DNA of 64,000 nt from Prochilodus magdalenae. Lineage: Eukaryota; Chordata; Actinopteri; Characiformes; Prochilodontidae. The translations under genes were made by a program, and so were the position numbers. Shown piece by piece: positions 1 to 12,760 of the stretch. Under the pieces are notes generated by a model. It did no database searches and was not told the DNA's origin. It saw nothing but the letters and a program-made list of their open reading frames with translations. Numbering within the stretch: the first letter of the stretch is position 1; each line of letters begins with the position of its first letter. The DNA lies in the NCBI GenBank assembly GCA_024036415.1, contig JAMWET010003158.1, positions 47,501 to 111,500 of the forward strand. The letters run 5' to 3'.

Positions 1-598
1 CGTGTGTGTTTATCAGAATGATCCTCAGAAAGTTAAATATACAGGTCTGAAGATTAATAAAAGATGAACTCGCTTTAAAAGATCAGTTTTAGAGTGGAAT
101 AGCCGAGGGGAGCTAACAGCTAGGCTAACCGTATCTCAGGTGAACTAAGCTGTGTTAGCAGCAGCTAGCTCTAAACAGTGGATACAGTATTAACAGCTCT
201 GAGGTAAATGTGGGTGTAGTGATTGTAGTGGCATGTATTTTCATCAGAATGAGCCTCAGAAAGTTAAATATACAGGTCTGAAGATTAATAAAAGACGAAC
301 TTGCTTTAGAGGATCAGTTTTAGAGTGAAATAGTCGAGGGGAGCTAACAGCTGGGCTAACCGTATCTCAGGTGAACTGAGCAGCGTTAGCAGCAGCTAGC
401 TCTAAACAGTGGATACAGTAATAACAGCTCTGAGGTAAATGTGAGGTAACTGGTCATGTGACTGTATTAGTATACTACACCGTAGGTCAGAACCTGTTAC
501 TGGACTGTATACCACACACAGGGGGCGTATACCGTGTGCAGTACATTCTACTGTAGTATACAGTGTGCAGTAAAGTAGTGTGTCGTTTCAAATACAGC
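1..598 (+). mobile_element. Non-autonomous dispersed repeat, copy A (cut by window start)
   Basis: Two roughly 230-bp units lie in tandem; the phrase CCTCAGAAAGTTAAATATAC starts near 22 and again near 252. They are followed by a terminal segment ending in GTTTCAAATACAGCC near 597. The same sequence occurs in inverted orientation at 35,694-36,531, again with doubled internal units and with an end reading TTTCGAATACAGCC. This looks like a non-autonomous DNA element with short inverted ends and an internal duplication. No coding capacity is seen. The superfamily is not assigned. Confidence 0.6.
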
Positions 599-1299
599 CT
601 GTGTAAACAACCCTTTATCTGTGAGAGGTCAGTGTGGATAGGTAAACAGAAAGAACAGAGAGAGTGAGAGATAGAGGAGGGAGAGCGGTGGGGGTAGTCA
701 GAGTGAAGGAGTTTAGTGGCAGCGAGGAGTCCAGGGCAAACGATTGTAAATGCCCTCCTCCTGCAGCATCCATCTCCACTGGACTGAATCAGTCTGTTCC
801 TGTCGCTCGGCTGCTCTTTCTCCTCCCTTTCTCCCCTCCTCCCTGTAACTCCTCTCTGGAGGGCCTCTGACAAGTCCGGTACTCCCATTTAAAGCCAGCG
901 TTAGCGGCCGATGATCACCCTGCTGTCACTCACGCAGTAATTAGTTCTCTGGAAGCTTAATGGCCGATGCAAGGTCCCATCACTCTGGCTGACATATCCC
1001 CACCCACTGCGTCCTTCTTTCACCCTCGCGAGTCCCTCTGGTCTCCCTTTTCCACTGACCTCATCTATTCCACCCTCACCTCCCCACTTCCTGCCCCCTG
1101 CAAACCTACCTCAAGCACCTGGTTAGTCACCTATGGCGTTGATTACGGAGAAGATGGACCCGCAGACTTATTATTTAGCAGCGACCTTGAAATGAAGATA
1201 TGAGCTAGGTAGTTATGAAAGTGAGGAATTGAACATTAGAGATACAAGATTTCTGTGGGTCCTGTTCTTGTGGTGCCCCATTAAAGGCCCACCAATCTT
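599..1299. other. Unclassified non-coding stretch
   Basis: It is pyrimidine-rich in part (750-860 and 1,010-1,100). No splice-bounded exon, recognisable protein similarity or repeat was seen. The short open frames on both strands have no family resemblance and are treated as chance. Confidence 0.4.
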
Positions 1300-1890
1300 T
1301 CATATTTTTTGCACCACTAAATTGGTAATTTCATCAAAATTACCATTTACAAGAGCTGCAATTTTGGAAAAAAACAGCCTACACATAAAAACATTATTTT
1401 AAAATTTGGGGCAGGAGTTAAAAATGAAAAGAAAAATCTAAATTATAATTTGCAAGAGCTGCAATTTATGGAAATTTTAAATTGAATTTTATGTGGAGAA
1501 ATATAATGCAGAATTTTTTTTTTGGGGGGGGGGGGGGTTTAATTAACATCACAATTAACAAGAGCTGTAATTTTTGTAAATACAGTCTACACTATCAAAA
1601 TGAGTGAAGAAATATATGGCAAAAAAACAATGTTTTTTTTTTTATCAAAATCACAATTTTTGAGAGCTGCATTAAAAAAATATATAGTTTAAAGTATCAA
1701 CTTTCAATACTCAACTTTTCAATGTTACTTTAAATTTTAGGTAGGGGAATTTAAGGAAGAATATTTTAAAATCAATTTTTTGTAATTTTTTTGTAAATAG
1801 AGCCTACACTATCAAAATTATGATATAAAATTTGAAGTAGGGAAATTTAGATTTGCAAAAGCTGCACTTTTTATAGCAGCCTACATGATC
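1300..1890. repeat. AT-rich degenerate tandem repeat, about 100-bp period
   Basis: A phrase like CAAGAGCTGCAATTT recurs near 1,350, 1,452, 1,557, 1,659 and 1,855. A second phrase, GCCTACACTATCAAAAT or close to it, recurs near 1,585 and 1,802. Poly(T), poly(A) and a G run (about 1,527-1,537) lie between. This is an old, diverged tandem array with no coding potential. Confidence 0.5.
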
Positions 1891-2008
1891 AGCTATGTTG
1901 CTGTAACACATTTGAATTGGGTAAATTGAAGCTAAAACACCTGTATGTTAATATCCTGTAAACTACCTGTAGATTAGAGTTGCTCTGTTATTTAATCATG
2001 GTCTACAG

Positions 2009-2440
2009 TTCTGTTTGATTCTCTACACTACTGGAACCATGTCTCCCAAACTCCAGATCAGATATTGTATTAGATCGGTTTATTTAGAAAATCACTAACG
2101 ACCTCCAGAAGCCTGTATTTAGAACCATGCTCGCTGTGCGTTTCACCCCAGCCACCGCTCGCCAGTCTCTCTGTAGGTCACTCGAGGTCATCTTACGGTG
2201 GGTAAGGGACATTGGGATGAGGTGGCGCTCATCACGGTCAGTAGAGAGTGGGTTTGGCCCTCTGCCAGTCTGTAGCTGTGTTGTCCTGTGTGTTTGCTGC
2301 TGGACCTTGTTCTTATGAACCAGACGTTCACTGTATCTGCCAGTAAAGCTAGAACCCAACCTTCGGTTCCTCACTAAGAACGTGCTGTACATGTGGAGAT
2401 GCTGAAGAATATCTAATTGCAATTTTGAAAACACCCCGAC
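2009..2440 (-). mobile_element. Tc1-like deletion derivative, copy A (ends eroded)
   Basis: This segment is closely similar to 61,446-61,836, which lies inside an intact-ended 510-bp element (61,369-61,878). On the minus strand a broken frame resembles the second helix-turn-helix region of Tc1 transposases: a GRGP hook, then a phrase like SSDLQRDWRAVAGVK. The DDE catalytic half is absent. The outer end of the inverted repeat is not recognisable at this locus, so the copy is truncated. Non-coding relic. Confidence 0.6.
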
Positions 2441-2811
2441 ACCGCCCCATTCATCATTACTAGTGTAACCATCATCTTGGCTCTAAACACTATTCCCCAT
2501 ACTCCACACTATAGAACACTAGAGACCACACAAAGTGATTTAAGGTAATGGGTTTGGGTACTAAAGCCGAGCGAACTCAGTGCCAAATTCCTGTCCATGA
2601 CAGATTTCTGGAATCTGTGACAAAATCCTCTAGGATGGTGCTAATCCCTGTGCATGCCCATGACAAGTGTGCAGTGTGGATAACTCAACAATAAAATGGA
2701 TATTTTCAAACATGTTTAAACTTCTCAGTGAATTAGGCACAGTTTAGTGTCCTATATAGTGAATAGCAAATAGTTTCAGACAAAATAGTGCACTATATAG
2801 TGAATAGGACA
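2441..2811. other. Spacer with GTGCACTATATAGTG palindromic repeat remnant
   Basis: The palindromic phrase TGCACTATATAGTGAATAG appears near 2,788 and again across the Tc1 insertion near 4,451. It resembles the core of small teleost elements whose ends read GGCTGTGTCCCAAA (see 40,917-41,032). The Tc1 element at 2,814 inserted into this older repeat. Confidence 0.4.
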
Positions 2812-2813
2812 TA

Positions 2814-3012
2814 CAGTGAGGAAAATAAGTATTTGAACACCCTGCGACTTTGCAAGTTCTCCCACTTAGAAATCATAGAGGGGTCTGAAATTTTCATCTT
2901 AGGTGCATGTCCACTGTGAGAGACATAATCTAAAAAAAATCCGGAAATCACAATGTATGATTTTTAATAATTTATTTGTGTGTTACTGCTGCAAATAAGT
3001 ATTTGAACACCT
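2814..3012 (+). repeat. Left inverted terminal repeat of the Tc1-like element (IR/DR type)
   Basis: The outer direct repeat is at about 2,823-2,842 and the inner one at about 2,994-3,012. The inner copy reads GCAAATAAGTATTTGAACAC. The whole segment is mirrored at 4,170-4,392. Confidence 0.88.
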
Positions 3013-3176
3013 GCTAATCAGCAGAAATTCTGGCCCTCAAAGACCTGTTAGTCCGCCTCTAAAAACTCCACCTCCACTCCACTTATTATTCTAAATTAGA
3101 AGCACCTGTTTGAGGTCGTGAGCTGCATAAAGACACCTGTCCACCCCACACAATCAGTAAGACTCCAACTACTAAC

Positions 3177-4156
<980 letters not shown>

Positions 4157-4169
4157 CATTGATTTTCAC

Positions 4170-4392
4170 AGGTGTTCAAATACTTATTTGCAGCAGTAAC
4201 ACACAAACAAATTATTAAAAAATCATACATTGTGATTTCTGGATTTTACATTGTGATTTTACATTGTGATTTTTAGATTATGTCTCTCACAGTGGACATG
4301 CACCTAAGATGAAAATTTCAGACCCCTCTATGATTTCTAAGTGGGAGAACTTGCAAAGTCGCAGGGTGTTCAAATACTTATTTTCCTCACTG
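4170..4392 (-). repeat. Right inverted terminal repeat of the Tc1-like element
   Basis: It mirrors 2,814-3,012, with the inner direct repeat at about 4,171-4,190 and the outer at about 4,367-4,386. It contains an extra short duplication (a TTACATTGTGATTTT-like phrase, twice, 4,247-4,273) absent from the left repeat. Confidence 0.88.
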
Positions 4393-4394
4393 TA

Positions 4395-5304
4395 GTTCTA
4401 GACAAAATAGTGCACTACACAATGAATACAGTTTCAATTGAGACATGATAGTGCACTATATAGTGAATAGTACAGAGTTCTAGATACAATATATGAACAG
4501 AACCTAGTTTAAAGTTTAAAATGAAAACAGCAGACTCCACAGCGCCCAGGGCACGGTTTGGGGCAGAGCTGAATCAGGGTCGCTGCGCTCACATCCATAA
4601 TTTAAAGATTAGTTACCTCAGTGCTGGGCAGCGTCTGTGCTGGGCTCGGCAGCCTGTTGCTAATGCGCTGTCACTCAGTGCACTGTGGCTTGAAGGACAC
4701 TGTGTGGAAGAGGAAGGCCACCCCTAAATCACCAGGCCCTGCCTGCAGCTGCCTCTCTTTTTCTCTCTCTCCATCCTCCTCTCCTCCCCCATGGCCTCTC
4801 TCTCTGTCCATCCATCCATCTCACCCTCCTCTTTGATCAGCAGATCTGTCAATCACGTGCCATTACAAGTGAAAAACCTCCGTCTGTCTTTCATCCCTTT
4901 CTGGTTTCTAATCTTATAAAGACCACACTTTCTTCATCTTTCCTCATTATAAGACCATCTGAACCCCCACCCCTTCTCTCTCTCTCTCTCTCTCTCTCCC
5001 TCTCTCTCTCTCTCTCTCGTCAGAGTGAATATAATAAGGCTCTCCAGCATGTTAATAATAGCCTGAGCTGACAGCCATGGCCAAACTGCTGGAGTGAGCA
5101 GAGGCTAAGGTCACAGTCTTGTGCTGCCCAAGAGCATCAGTGCTGAGGCAGAGGCTGTGAAACGGCCCTGTCCTTTTCCAGATACACTGATAAACGTATG
5201 AACCATATGATGTGGTTGTGTGACATATGACCATATTGCGGATACTGATGTTACGCCACTGTGTCGTCCAAAGCTATCATATAAATCCTACATGTACCTC
5301 AATG
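4395..5304. other. Unclassified stretch with pyrimidine-rich microsatellite
   Basis: 4,395-4,480 continues the palindromic repeat remnant interrupted by the Tc1 element. 4,740-5,018 is C/T rich. No gene or recognised repeat is seen in the rest. Confidence 0.4.
4975..5018. repeat. (CT)n microsatellite
   Basis: About 20 CT units with a single CCC interruption. Simple sequence. Confidence 0.85.
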
Positions 5305-7100
5305 GCCATATCATCACATCTCCATCACCTCTCTATCACCTCCCCATCACATCTCCATCACCTCTCTATCACATCTCCATCAGTCCTGTATCACATCTCC
5401 ATCACCTCTCCATCAGTCCTGTATCATATCTCCATCACCTCCCCATCACATCTCCATCACCTCCCCATCACATCTCCATCAGTCCTGTATCACAGCTCCA
5501 TCACCTCCCCATCACATCTCCATCAGTCCTGTATCACATCTCCATCACTTCCCCATCACATCTCCATCAGTCCTGTATCACATCTACATCATATATCCTT
5601 TATCTTTCTATTATATCTCCATTACCTTTCCATTTCATCTCCATCACCTCTCTATCACCTCCCCATCACATCTCCATCAGTCCTGTATCACATCTCCATC
5701 ACCTCTCCATCAGTCCTGTATCATATCTCCATCACCTCCCCATCACATCTCCATCAGTCCTGTATCACATCTCCATCACCTCTCCATCAGTCCTGTATCA
5801 TATCTCCATCACCTCTCCATCAGTCCTGTATCATATCTCCATCACCTCCCCATCACATCTCCATCAGTCCTCTATCACATCTCCATCACCTCCCCATTAC
5901 ATCTCCATCAGTCCTGTATCACATCTCCATCACCTCCCCATCACATCTCCATCAGTCCTGTATCACATCTCCATCATATATCCTTCATCTTTCTTTTATA
6001 CCTCCATTACCTTTCCATTACATCTCCATCACCTCTCCATCAGTCCTGTATTACATCTCCATCACCTCTCCATCATATATCCCACATCTTTCTATTATAC
6101 CTCCATTACCTTTCCACTACATCTCCATCACCTCTCCATCACATCTCCATCATATATCCCTCATCTTTCTTTTATACCTCCATTACATCTCCATCACCTC
6201 TCCATCCGTCCTGTATCACATCTCCATCACCTCTCCATTACATCTCCATCACCTCTCCATCAGTCGTCTATCACATTTCCATCACCTCTCCATCGTGTAT
6301 CCTTCATCTTTCTATTATACCTCCATTACTTCTCCATCACCTCTCCATTACATCTCCATCACCTCTCCATCAGTCGTCTATCACATCTCCATCACCTCTC
6401 CATCGTGTAGCCTTCATCTTTCTATTATACCTCCATTGCCTTTCCATTACAACTCCATCACCTCTCCATCACTTATCCATCATCTTTCTATTATATCAAC
6501 ATTACCTCTCCATCACATCTCCATCACCTCTCCATCATATATCCCTTATCTTTACATTATCCCTCCATTATCTTTCCATTAAATATCCATCACCTCTCCG
6601 TCACCTCACCGTCACATCTCCATCAGTTCTCCATCAGTTCTCTATCACATCTCCATCACCTTTTCATCACATATCCCTCATCTTTACATTATCCCTCCAT
6701 TACCTTTCCATTACATCTCCATCACCTCTCCATCAGCTCTCCATCATATATCCCTCATCTTTACATTATCCCTCCATTACCTTTCCATTACATCTCCATC
6801 ACCTCTCCATCAGCTCTCCATCATATATCCCTCATCTTTACATTATCCCTCCATTACCTTTCCATTACATCTCCATCACCTCTCCATCATATATCCCTCA
6901 TCTTTACATTATCCCTCCATTACCTTTCCATTACATCTCCATCACCTCTCCATCACCTCCCCATCACATCTCCATCACCTTTTCATCACATATCCCTCAT
7001 CTTTACATTATCCCTCCATTACCTTTTCATTACATCTCCATCACCTCTCCATCATATATCCTTCATCTTTCTTTTACATCTCCATCACCTCTCCATTTCC
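5305..7100. repeat. CATCACCTCTC minisatellite, about 1.8 kb
   Basis: Short units of the type CATCACATCTC, CATCACCTCTC and CATCAGTCCTGTAT are arrayed in shifting combinations. Longer composite units recur in the second half (ATATATCCCTCATCTTTAC, then CCTCCATTACCTTTCC). The multiple overlapping open frames of up to about 450 codons are a by-product of stop-free repetition, not a gene. Confidence 0.9.
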
Positions 7101-7924
7101 GGAGTCTCTGTAATTCCACTGTATTGCCTTATCTTGTGTGAATTAATAATAAATATTAGAGATTAAATTCCCTCACCCCAGCCTCCCAACGAAGAACCAA
7201 TCCTCTCCTTAGTACCCAGTATATCAGTGGAAACTCCCTCGTAGACAGTACTAATGAGAGTGTGTGTGTTCATATGAGGAGTGTGTGACGGATGGTGGGA
7301 TGATGGCTCACACTTCTCTTTATTCCACTAACGCTGCCACCACTCAGGAAGCAGGGGCTCCACCCAGAGCCGTTACTGAAACGCGTGCCAGCCGTCGCCT
7401 GCAATAACTACAGCTTTACTCATCGAGGGCTGCCATGCGCCGGCGACAGTTTGCACACTTCTGTGAGACCGACTGGAGGATTTTCCTCTTGTTCACTCGT
7501 CAGCTCTGGCTGTTAGCTCGTCTTGCCACGAGAGAGGAAAAAACAGGTGTTGCACTTGTGCATGCTCCAACTGCACTCCGCTTACAGCTCTACTTCATTC
7601 TCCTTCTCTGCTGCTCCGTCATTAACCCCATCTAACCTAATCCATCATCAAGTAAGCGTTTAGAGTCTTGGCCTTTGTCCTTTTCTACTCATTAAAGTCT
7701 GCCCCTGGAGCAGCTGGTGATCATGCATGTCCATGCTGGTCAAAGTAAAATGGGTCAGCATGTGGAACTGGAGCTTCCTCTAGGCTACCTCGTTTTCTAC
7801 CACTGTATTAAAGAAGCCTCATGGTTCCTCGGTTGTTGGATGCGCTATGAGCACTGAGAACACAACAATCGTAATAGCAAAAGGTGATTATAGAATGAAG
7901 TAGAGTCTTATGTTCTAATTACAT
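7101..7924. other. Unclassified non-coding stretch
   Basis: No repeat family or exon recognised. The short open frame at 7,435-7,635 has no family resemblance. Confidence 0.35.
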
Positions 7925-8115
7925 TGCATGTCATCCTGTGGTGCTAGAGTCCTACTTGTGTTGATGGAGATGACCAACGAATCCGTGTGTGGAGGCACCA
8001 TAGTCAGCACCAAGATGAATGGTCTGTTGTGGGCCTGGTATCACTCCACCCCTACTGCAAAATCTGCAGGAACTGTGCAAGCATGTTCAAGCTGCATGGG
8101 ATGGATTATCACAGG
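7925..8115 (+). mobile_element. Tc1-like transposase fragment with internal deletion, copy 1
   Basis: It contains a phrase translating as GDDQRIRVW-like residues (7,970-8,000), the segment after the first catalytic Asp of a Tc1-like DDE domain. It then runs directly into sequence from the C-terminal region of the transposase gene. The same junction is seen on the minus strand at 61,900-62,470. It stops near 8,115, where a LINE 3' end begins. Confidence 0.6.
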
Positions 8116-8915
8116 ACACTCAGACACAGCCTTAGTCTTTAAGTCCAGGGTTAAAACCTACCTGTTCAGTCAAGCTTTTGGTAATTAGTCTTTTCTTTCT
8201 GATAGATAAAAGGTGCAGGTCTAGGGCTCCACTGACAGAGAGTGTTTGGTAAACTGGGAATGTTGGTGCTGTCGTCCCGCTGCTCCTCCTGTTCACTCAG
8301 GTTTGTTGACGGTGGAGCAGAGGGGCGCTGACTTCTCAGGGAGCCCTCATGTCTGTGTGACCTTCTGGCTCTCCCTTTTAGTTATGCTGTAAGAGCCAGG
8401 CCTGCCGGAGTCACTGCTGCACTCTGTTAACACCATATAGTGTGTTCAGGTCTTCTGTCAGAGCTAAAAGTCTGTCTGTTCTCTTTGTCTGAGCTGAACT
8501 GCTGCCTGTCCTGTGTGGCCTGATGCTGTTGCTACATCTGCTCTGACTGGGAGCCACTGGGAGCTTTTAACCCCCACGGAGCTCCTGGCTGTCCTGCACT
8601 GTGGAAGCTTGGCCTGCGTCCTGCTGACCCGTCTTATGACCCAGCAACATAATAACAGACTAATCAGACACTATACTCTGCTTTCTAGGGCTGTCTTGTA
8701 TCTGGTGTTGACCCGAGGAGGATGGGTTCCCCCTTTGAGTCCTGGTTCCTCTCAAGGTTTCTTCCTTCCTAACTAAGGGAGTTTCTCCTTGCCTCTGTTG
8801 CCCTCGGCTTGCTCATTGGGGGCTCGAACACCAGATTCTTTGTAAAGCTGCTTTGTGACAACATCTGTTGTAAAAAGCGCTATAAAAATAAATGTTGATT
8901 GATTGATTGATTGAC
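8116..8915 (+). mobile_element. Non-LTR retrotransposon 3' end with (TTGA)n tail
   Basis: 8,118-8,188 translates to a phrase like FKSRVKTYLFSQAFGN, the typical last residues of an L2/CR1/Rex-like reverse transcriptase ORF, and ends in TAG. The 3' UTR includes the common fish phrase GAGGATGGGTTCCCC (about 8,715) and GTAAAAAGCGCTATAAAAAT (about 8,870). It ends in a TTGATTGA tail at 8,894-8,914, as expected for 3'-end-primed insertion. A second, antisense copy of the 3' UTR lies in the C19orf47 intron at 57,053-57,245. Confidence 0.72.
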
Positions 8916-9588
8916 ACTATTAGGAACCTCTACAACTCCATGGCGGCATGTTGGGTGTACCCGCTAGCCTTCAGGGAACCTGAGATATGGACCCCAACCT
9001 AGGCGTCCTTGCGGAGATGCTTACCCAGAGAGCCATGGAACTACAGACCAATGCTACTGTGCAAATTCTCATCTGTTAGGCTCAGTCTAAAAACACACAT
9101 GACCTTTAATTGTAGTCCTCAGTAAACCGGAGATCCAATATGAGTCAATGATATTCGAAGCTCTGGAGATCAGCGTGACGTGCATTTTCCAAAGCAGATC
9201 AAACATTGCTGGCCTTCCGCAAACCAGAGATATGGACCCGGACATCACCAGTGTCCTCACCTGTCCTCTTCTATTAGCCATCCATTGTGTTAGTGTCGTA
9301 GCTATCTCCATGTCTCCAGAGGTCGCTGTCTCCCCTGTATTGACATCCTTACACATGCTATTCATTGTCTGTACACTGAGCCTCTAATCTTCTTGTGTAT
9401 TTGACCCTGGACTGTTTTCCCGTTAGTGAGTTTTGGATTATGTTCCGTCCTTTGGGATTTGCCCTTGCCTGAACCAAGATCCAAGTAACGTGTTTGATTC
9501 AAACCATTACAGTCACATGATCACAACTAGTCGACATCAAGCTTAAAGTCTGTGCAACCCCTAATGCTAAGGCATACTTTCATCCCTC
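8916..9588. other. Unclassified non-coding stretch
   Basis: A phrase about an AGATATGGACCC motif occurs twice (8,982 and 9,229), suggesting a diverged local duplication. No gene recognised. Confidence 0.35.
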
Positions 9589-9626
9589 ATTGCTCGCTAT
9601 CAGCTCAACCCAGAGTCTCAACATTC
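9589..9626 (+). repeat. 38-bp direct repeat, left
   Basis: It begins ATTGCTCGCTATCAGC and is identical to 10,464-10,501. The pair brackets the first 33-bp minisatellite array. Confidence 0.9.
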
Positions 9627-10463
9627 AAGTCAGATTTGAGTCTGGAGTCTCTGGGGTACAAGTCTGAGTAAAGTCTGGAGTCTCTGAGGTGCAAGTCTGA
9701 GTGTAGTCTGGAGTCTCTGAGGTGCAAGTACGATTTGAGTCTGGAGTCTCTGAGGTACAAGTCTGATTTGAGTCTGGAGTCTCTGAGGTACAAGTCTGAT
9801 TTGAGTCTGGAGTCTCTGAGGTACATGTTTGAGTAAAGTCTGGAGTCCCTGAGGTACAAGTCTGAGTAAAGTCTGTAGTCTCTGAGGTGCAAGTCTGAGT
9901 AAAGTCTGTAGTCTCTGAGGTGCAAGTCTGAGTAAAGTCTGGAGTCTCTGAGGTACAAGTCTGATTTAAGTCTGGAGTCTCGGAGGTGCAAGTACGATTT
10001 GTGTCTGGAGTCTCTGAGGTACAAGGCAAAGTAAATTCTGGAGTCTCTGAGGTACAAGTCTGAGTAAAGTCTGGAGTCTCTGAGGTACAAGGCAAAGTAA
10101 AGTCTGAAGTCTCTGAGGTACAAGTCTGAGTAAAGTCTGGAGTCTCTGAGGTACAAGTTTGATTTGAGTCTGGAGTCTCTGAGGTACATGTTTGAGTAAA
10201 GTCTGGAGTCTCTGAGGTGCAAGTCTGAGTATAGTCTGGAGTCTCTGAGGTACAAGTCTGATTTGAGTCTGGAGTCTCTGAGGTACATGTTTGAGTAAAG
10301 TCTGGAGTCTCTGAGGTGCAAGTCTGAGTATAGTCTGGAGTCTCTGAGGTACATGTCTGATTTGAGTCTGGAGTCTCTGAGGTACAAGTCTGAGTAAAGT
10401 CTGGAGTCTCTGAGGTGCAAGTCTGAGTAAAGTCTGGAGTCTCTGAGGTGCAAGTCTGAGTAA
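9627..10463. repeat. 33-bp minisatellite, array 1 (about 25 units)
   Basis: The unit contains GTCTGGAGTCTCTGAGGT followed by a variable CAAGTCTGAGTAAA or CAAGTCTGATTTGA half. The 33-bp period is a multiple of three, so long frames with 11-residue repeats appear on the minus strand. These are artefacts of the repeat. The same unit forms array 2 at 11,490-12,760. Confidence 0.95.
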
Positions 10464-10501
10464 ATTGCTCGCTATCAGCTCAACCCAGAGTCTCAACATT
10501 C
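10464..10501 (+). repeat. 38-bp direct repeat, right
   Basis: Identical to 9,589-9,626. Confidence 0.9.
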
Positions 10502-10568
10502 TCAACACAGAGAGCCAAATGGCAGAATGAGTGCTGGGCTGATTTCCCAGCAGGGATTGCTGGAAGAG

Positions 10569-10608
<40 letters not shown>

Positions 10609-11489
10609 CAACACCTAAATTACTCAGTCAGAGGTGCTTGTAAAGAGAAGGACTCATGCTGCCGCAGAAGCAGACCACGAACATGTTTTAAGAGGAGCGG
10701 ATGAAATATTAATGGGGTATCCCTTCAGTTGTTTCTCCTCAGACACCCCCCCCACCACCACCGCCATCCAACACTGCAGCCTTGCATATACACACACACA
10801 GCTCAACAGTCCTCCCCTGCATTATTCATGAGCCCAAGACTCTGAGACGCATCCCAATCACTGCTAAAAGCCGTGACATCATCTATGACACACCCAATCC
10901 CAGCCCAATCACGTGGGCCTGAACTCACGTGTGCCGTCCTGCTATTTAACCCGTGTAGATATCGGGGCTTTTTACGACCGCGGATCGCATTTCGATGTTG
11001 AGGCTGGATGAAATGGAGCAGAGCCGTTCCCAGTTGGGGCCTTTAAGCGAGGCACTTAGCATGAGAGGTTACAGCAGCGCAGAGTGAGCCGTCCAACACT
11101 GCTGCTCTTAGATACAGACATGCTGATTCTGCATGAGCGCAAAGGGAAGCAAAACACACAAAGCAACTTCACTTTGAATTCCGGGAAAATATCACAGTGC
11201 GTTTTCAGAATCCGCTACACGCTCAGCACTTTCTTAAAGGCCTTGTCAACATTAATATGAATGCATTTTAAAACTGCTGGCCTTCAGCATTTATGACCCC
11301 TGAAGATGTTATTGAAACGATTGAGCAGATAGAAGAGACTTTATATATTTATGAAAATCTACCTATCTCCTGATTGACGCCAGCTGCAACCAGGGTTGTC
11401 ACTGTTAGTCATCATGTGTATGTGAAGGCTTACCTCACAACCTCACTAGAGATGTCACTTCACGCAAGACCAGGTCGGATCCTGAGCCA
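10502..11489. other. Low-repeat spacer between the two 33-bp arrays
   Basis: It holds a (GA)n run at about 10,576-10,604, then about 800 bp without obvious repeats. It has two CACGTG hexamers (10,910-10,915 and 10,926-10,931) close to CpG dinucleotides. A regulatory element or an unrecognised exon is possible, but no protein similarity was seen. Confidence 0.35.
10910..10931. promoter_or_regulatory. Pair of CACGTG E-boxes
   Basis: Two identical palindromic hexamers start 16 bp apart in the least repetitive part of this region. CACGTG is bound by bHLH-zip factors (USF, MYC/MAX, TFE families). No adjacent gene is identified, so any function is a guess. Confidence 0.25.
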
Positions 11490-12760
11490 CTGAGGTGCCC
11501 TTTTGAGTGAAGTCTGGAGCCCCTGAAGTACAAGTCTGAGTAAAGTCTGGAATCTCTGAGGTACAAGTCTGAGTAAAGTCTGGAGTCTCTGAGGTACAAG
11601 TCCGATTTAAGTCTGGAGTCTCTGAGGTACAAGTCTGAGTAAAGTCTGGAGTCTCTGAGGTACAAGTCCGATTTAAGTCTGGAGTCTCTGAGGTACAAGT
11701 CTGAGTAAAGTCTGGAGTCTCTGAGGTGCAAGTCCGATTTGAGTCTGGAGTCTCTGAGGTACAAGTCTGAGTAAAGTCTGGAGTCTCTGAGGTACATGTC
11801 TGAGTAAAGTCTGAAGTCTCTGAGGTACAAGTCTGAGTAAAGTCTGGAGTCTCTGAGGTACAAGTCCGATTTAAGTCTGGAGTCTCTGAGGTACAAGTCT
11901 GAGTAAAGTCTGGAGTCTCTGAGGTACAAGTCTGAGTAAAGTCTGGAGTCTCTGAGGTACAAGCCTGATTTGAGTCTGGAGTCTCTGAGGTACAAGTCTG
12001 AGTAAAGTCTGTAGTCTCTGAGGTGCAAGTCTGAGTAAAGTCTGGAGTCTCTGAGGTGCAAGTCTGAGTAAAGTCTGGAGTCTCTGAGGTGCAAGTCTGA
12101 GTAAAGTCTGGAGTCTCTGAGGTACAAGTCTGAGTAAAGTCTGGAGTCTCTGAGGTGCAAGTCTGAGTAAAGTCTGGAGTCTCTGAGGTGCAAGTCTGAG
12201 TAAAGTCTGGAGTCTCTGAGGTACAAGTCTGAGTAAAGTCTGGAGTCTCTGAGGTACATGTCTGAGTAAAGTCTGGAGTCACTGAGGTGCAAGTCTGAGT
12301 AAAGTCTGGAGTCTCTGAGGTGCAAGTCTTAGTAAAGTCTGGAGTCTCTGAGGTACAAGTCTGAGTAAAGTCTGGAGTCTCTGAGGTACATGTCTGAGTA
12401 AAGTCTGGAGTCACTGAGGTACAAGTCTGAGTAAAGTCTGTAGTCTCTGAGGTGCAAGTCTGAGTAAAGTCTGGAGTATCTGAGGTACAAGTCTGAGTAA
12501 AGTCTGGAGTCTGTGAGGTACAAGTCTGATTTGAGTCTGTAGGCTCTGAGGTGCAAGTCCAAATAGAGTAGGGAGTCTCTGATGTGCGAGTTTAAATAAA
12601 GCCTGTACTCTCTGAGGTGCAAATCCAGGTCAAGACTGGGATCTTTGAGGTGAGAATGCAGGTTGAGTCTGGAGTCTCTGAGGTGCCAGTTCAAGTTGAG
12701 TCTGGTGTCTTTTAGGTGCGAGTCTAAGTAAACTCTAGAGTCTCTAAGGTGCGAATCTTT
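11490..12760. repeat. 33-bp minisatellite, array 2 (about 37 units)
   Basis: Same unit as array 1, very homogeneous from about 11,520 to 12,540 and degenerating toward 12,760. Open frames of about 300 codons on the minus strand are artefacts of the 33-bp period. Confidence 0.95.

Noticed and set aside
5220..6582. Plus-strand frames of about 400-450 codons rich in His, Ser and Pro
   Set aside because: Two frames are open over the same minisatellite, and the sequence is a simple CATCACCTC-type repeat.
9605..12694. Minus-strand frames with 11-residue repeats, resembling a repetitive protein
   Set aside because: The 33-bp period keeps several frames open together. No start context, splice sites or non-repetitive domain is present.
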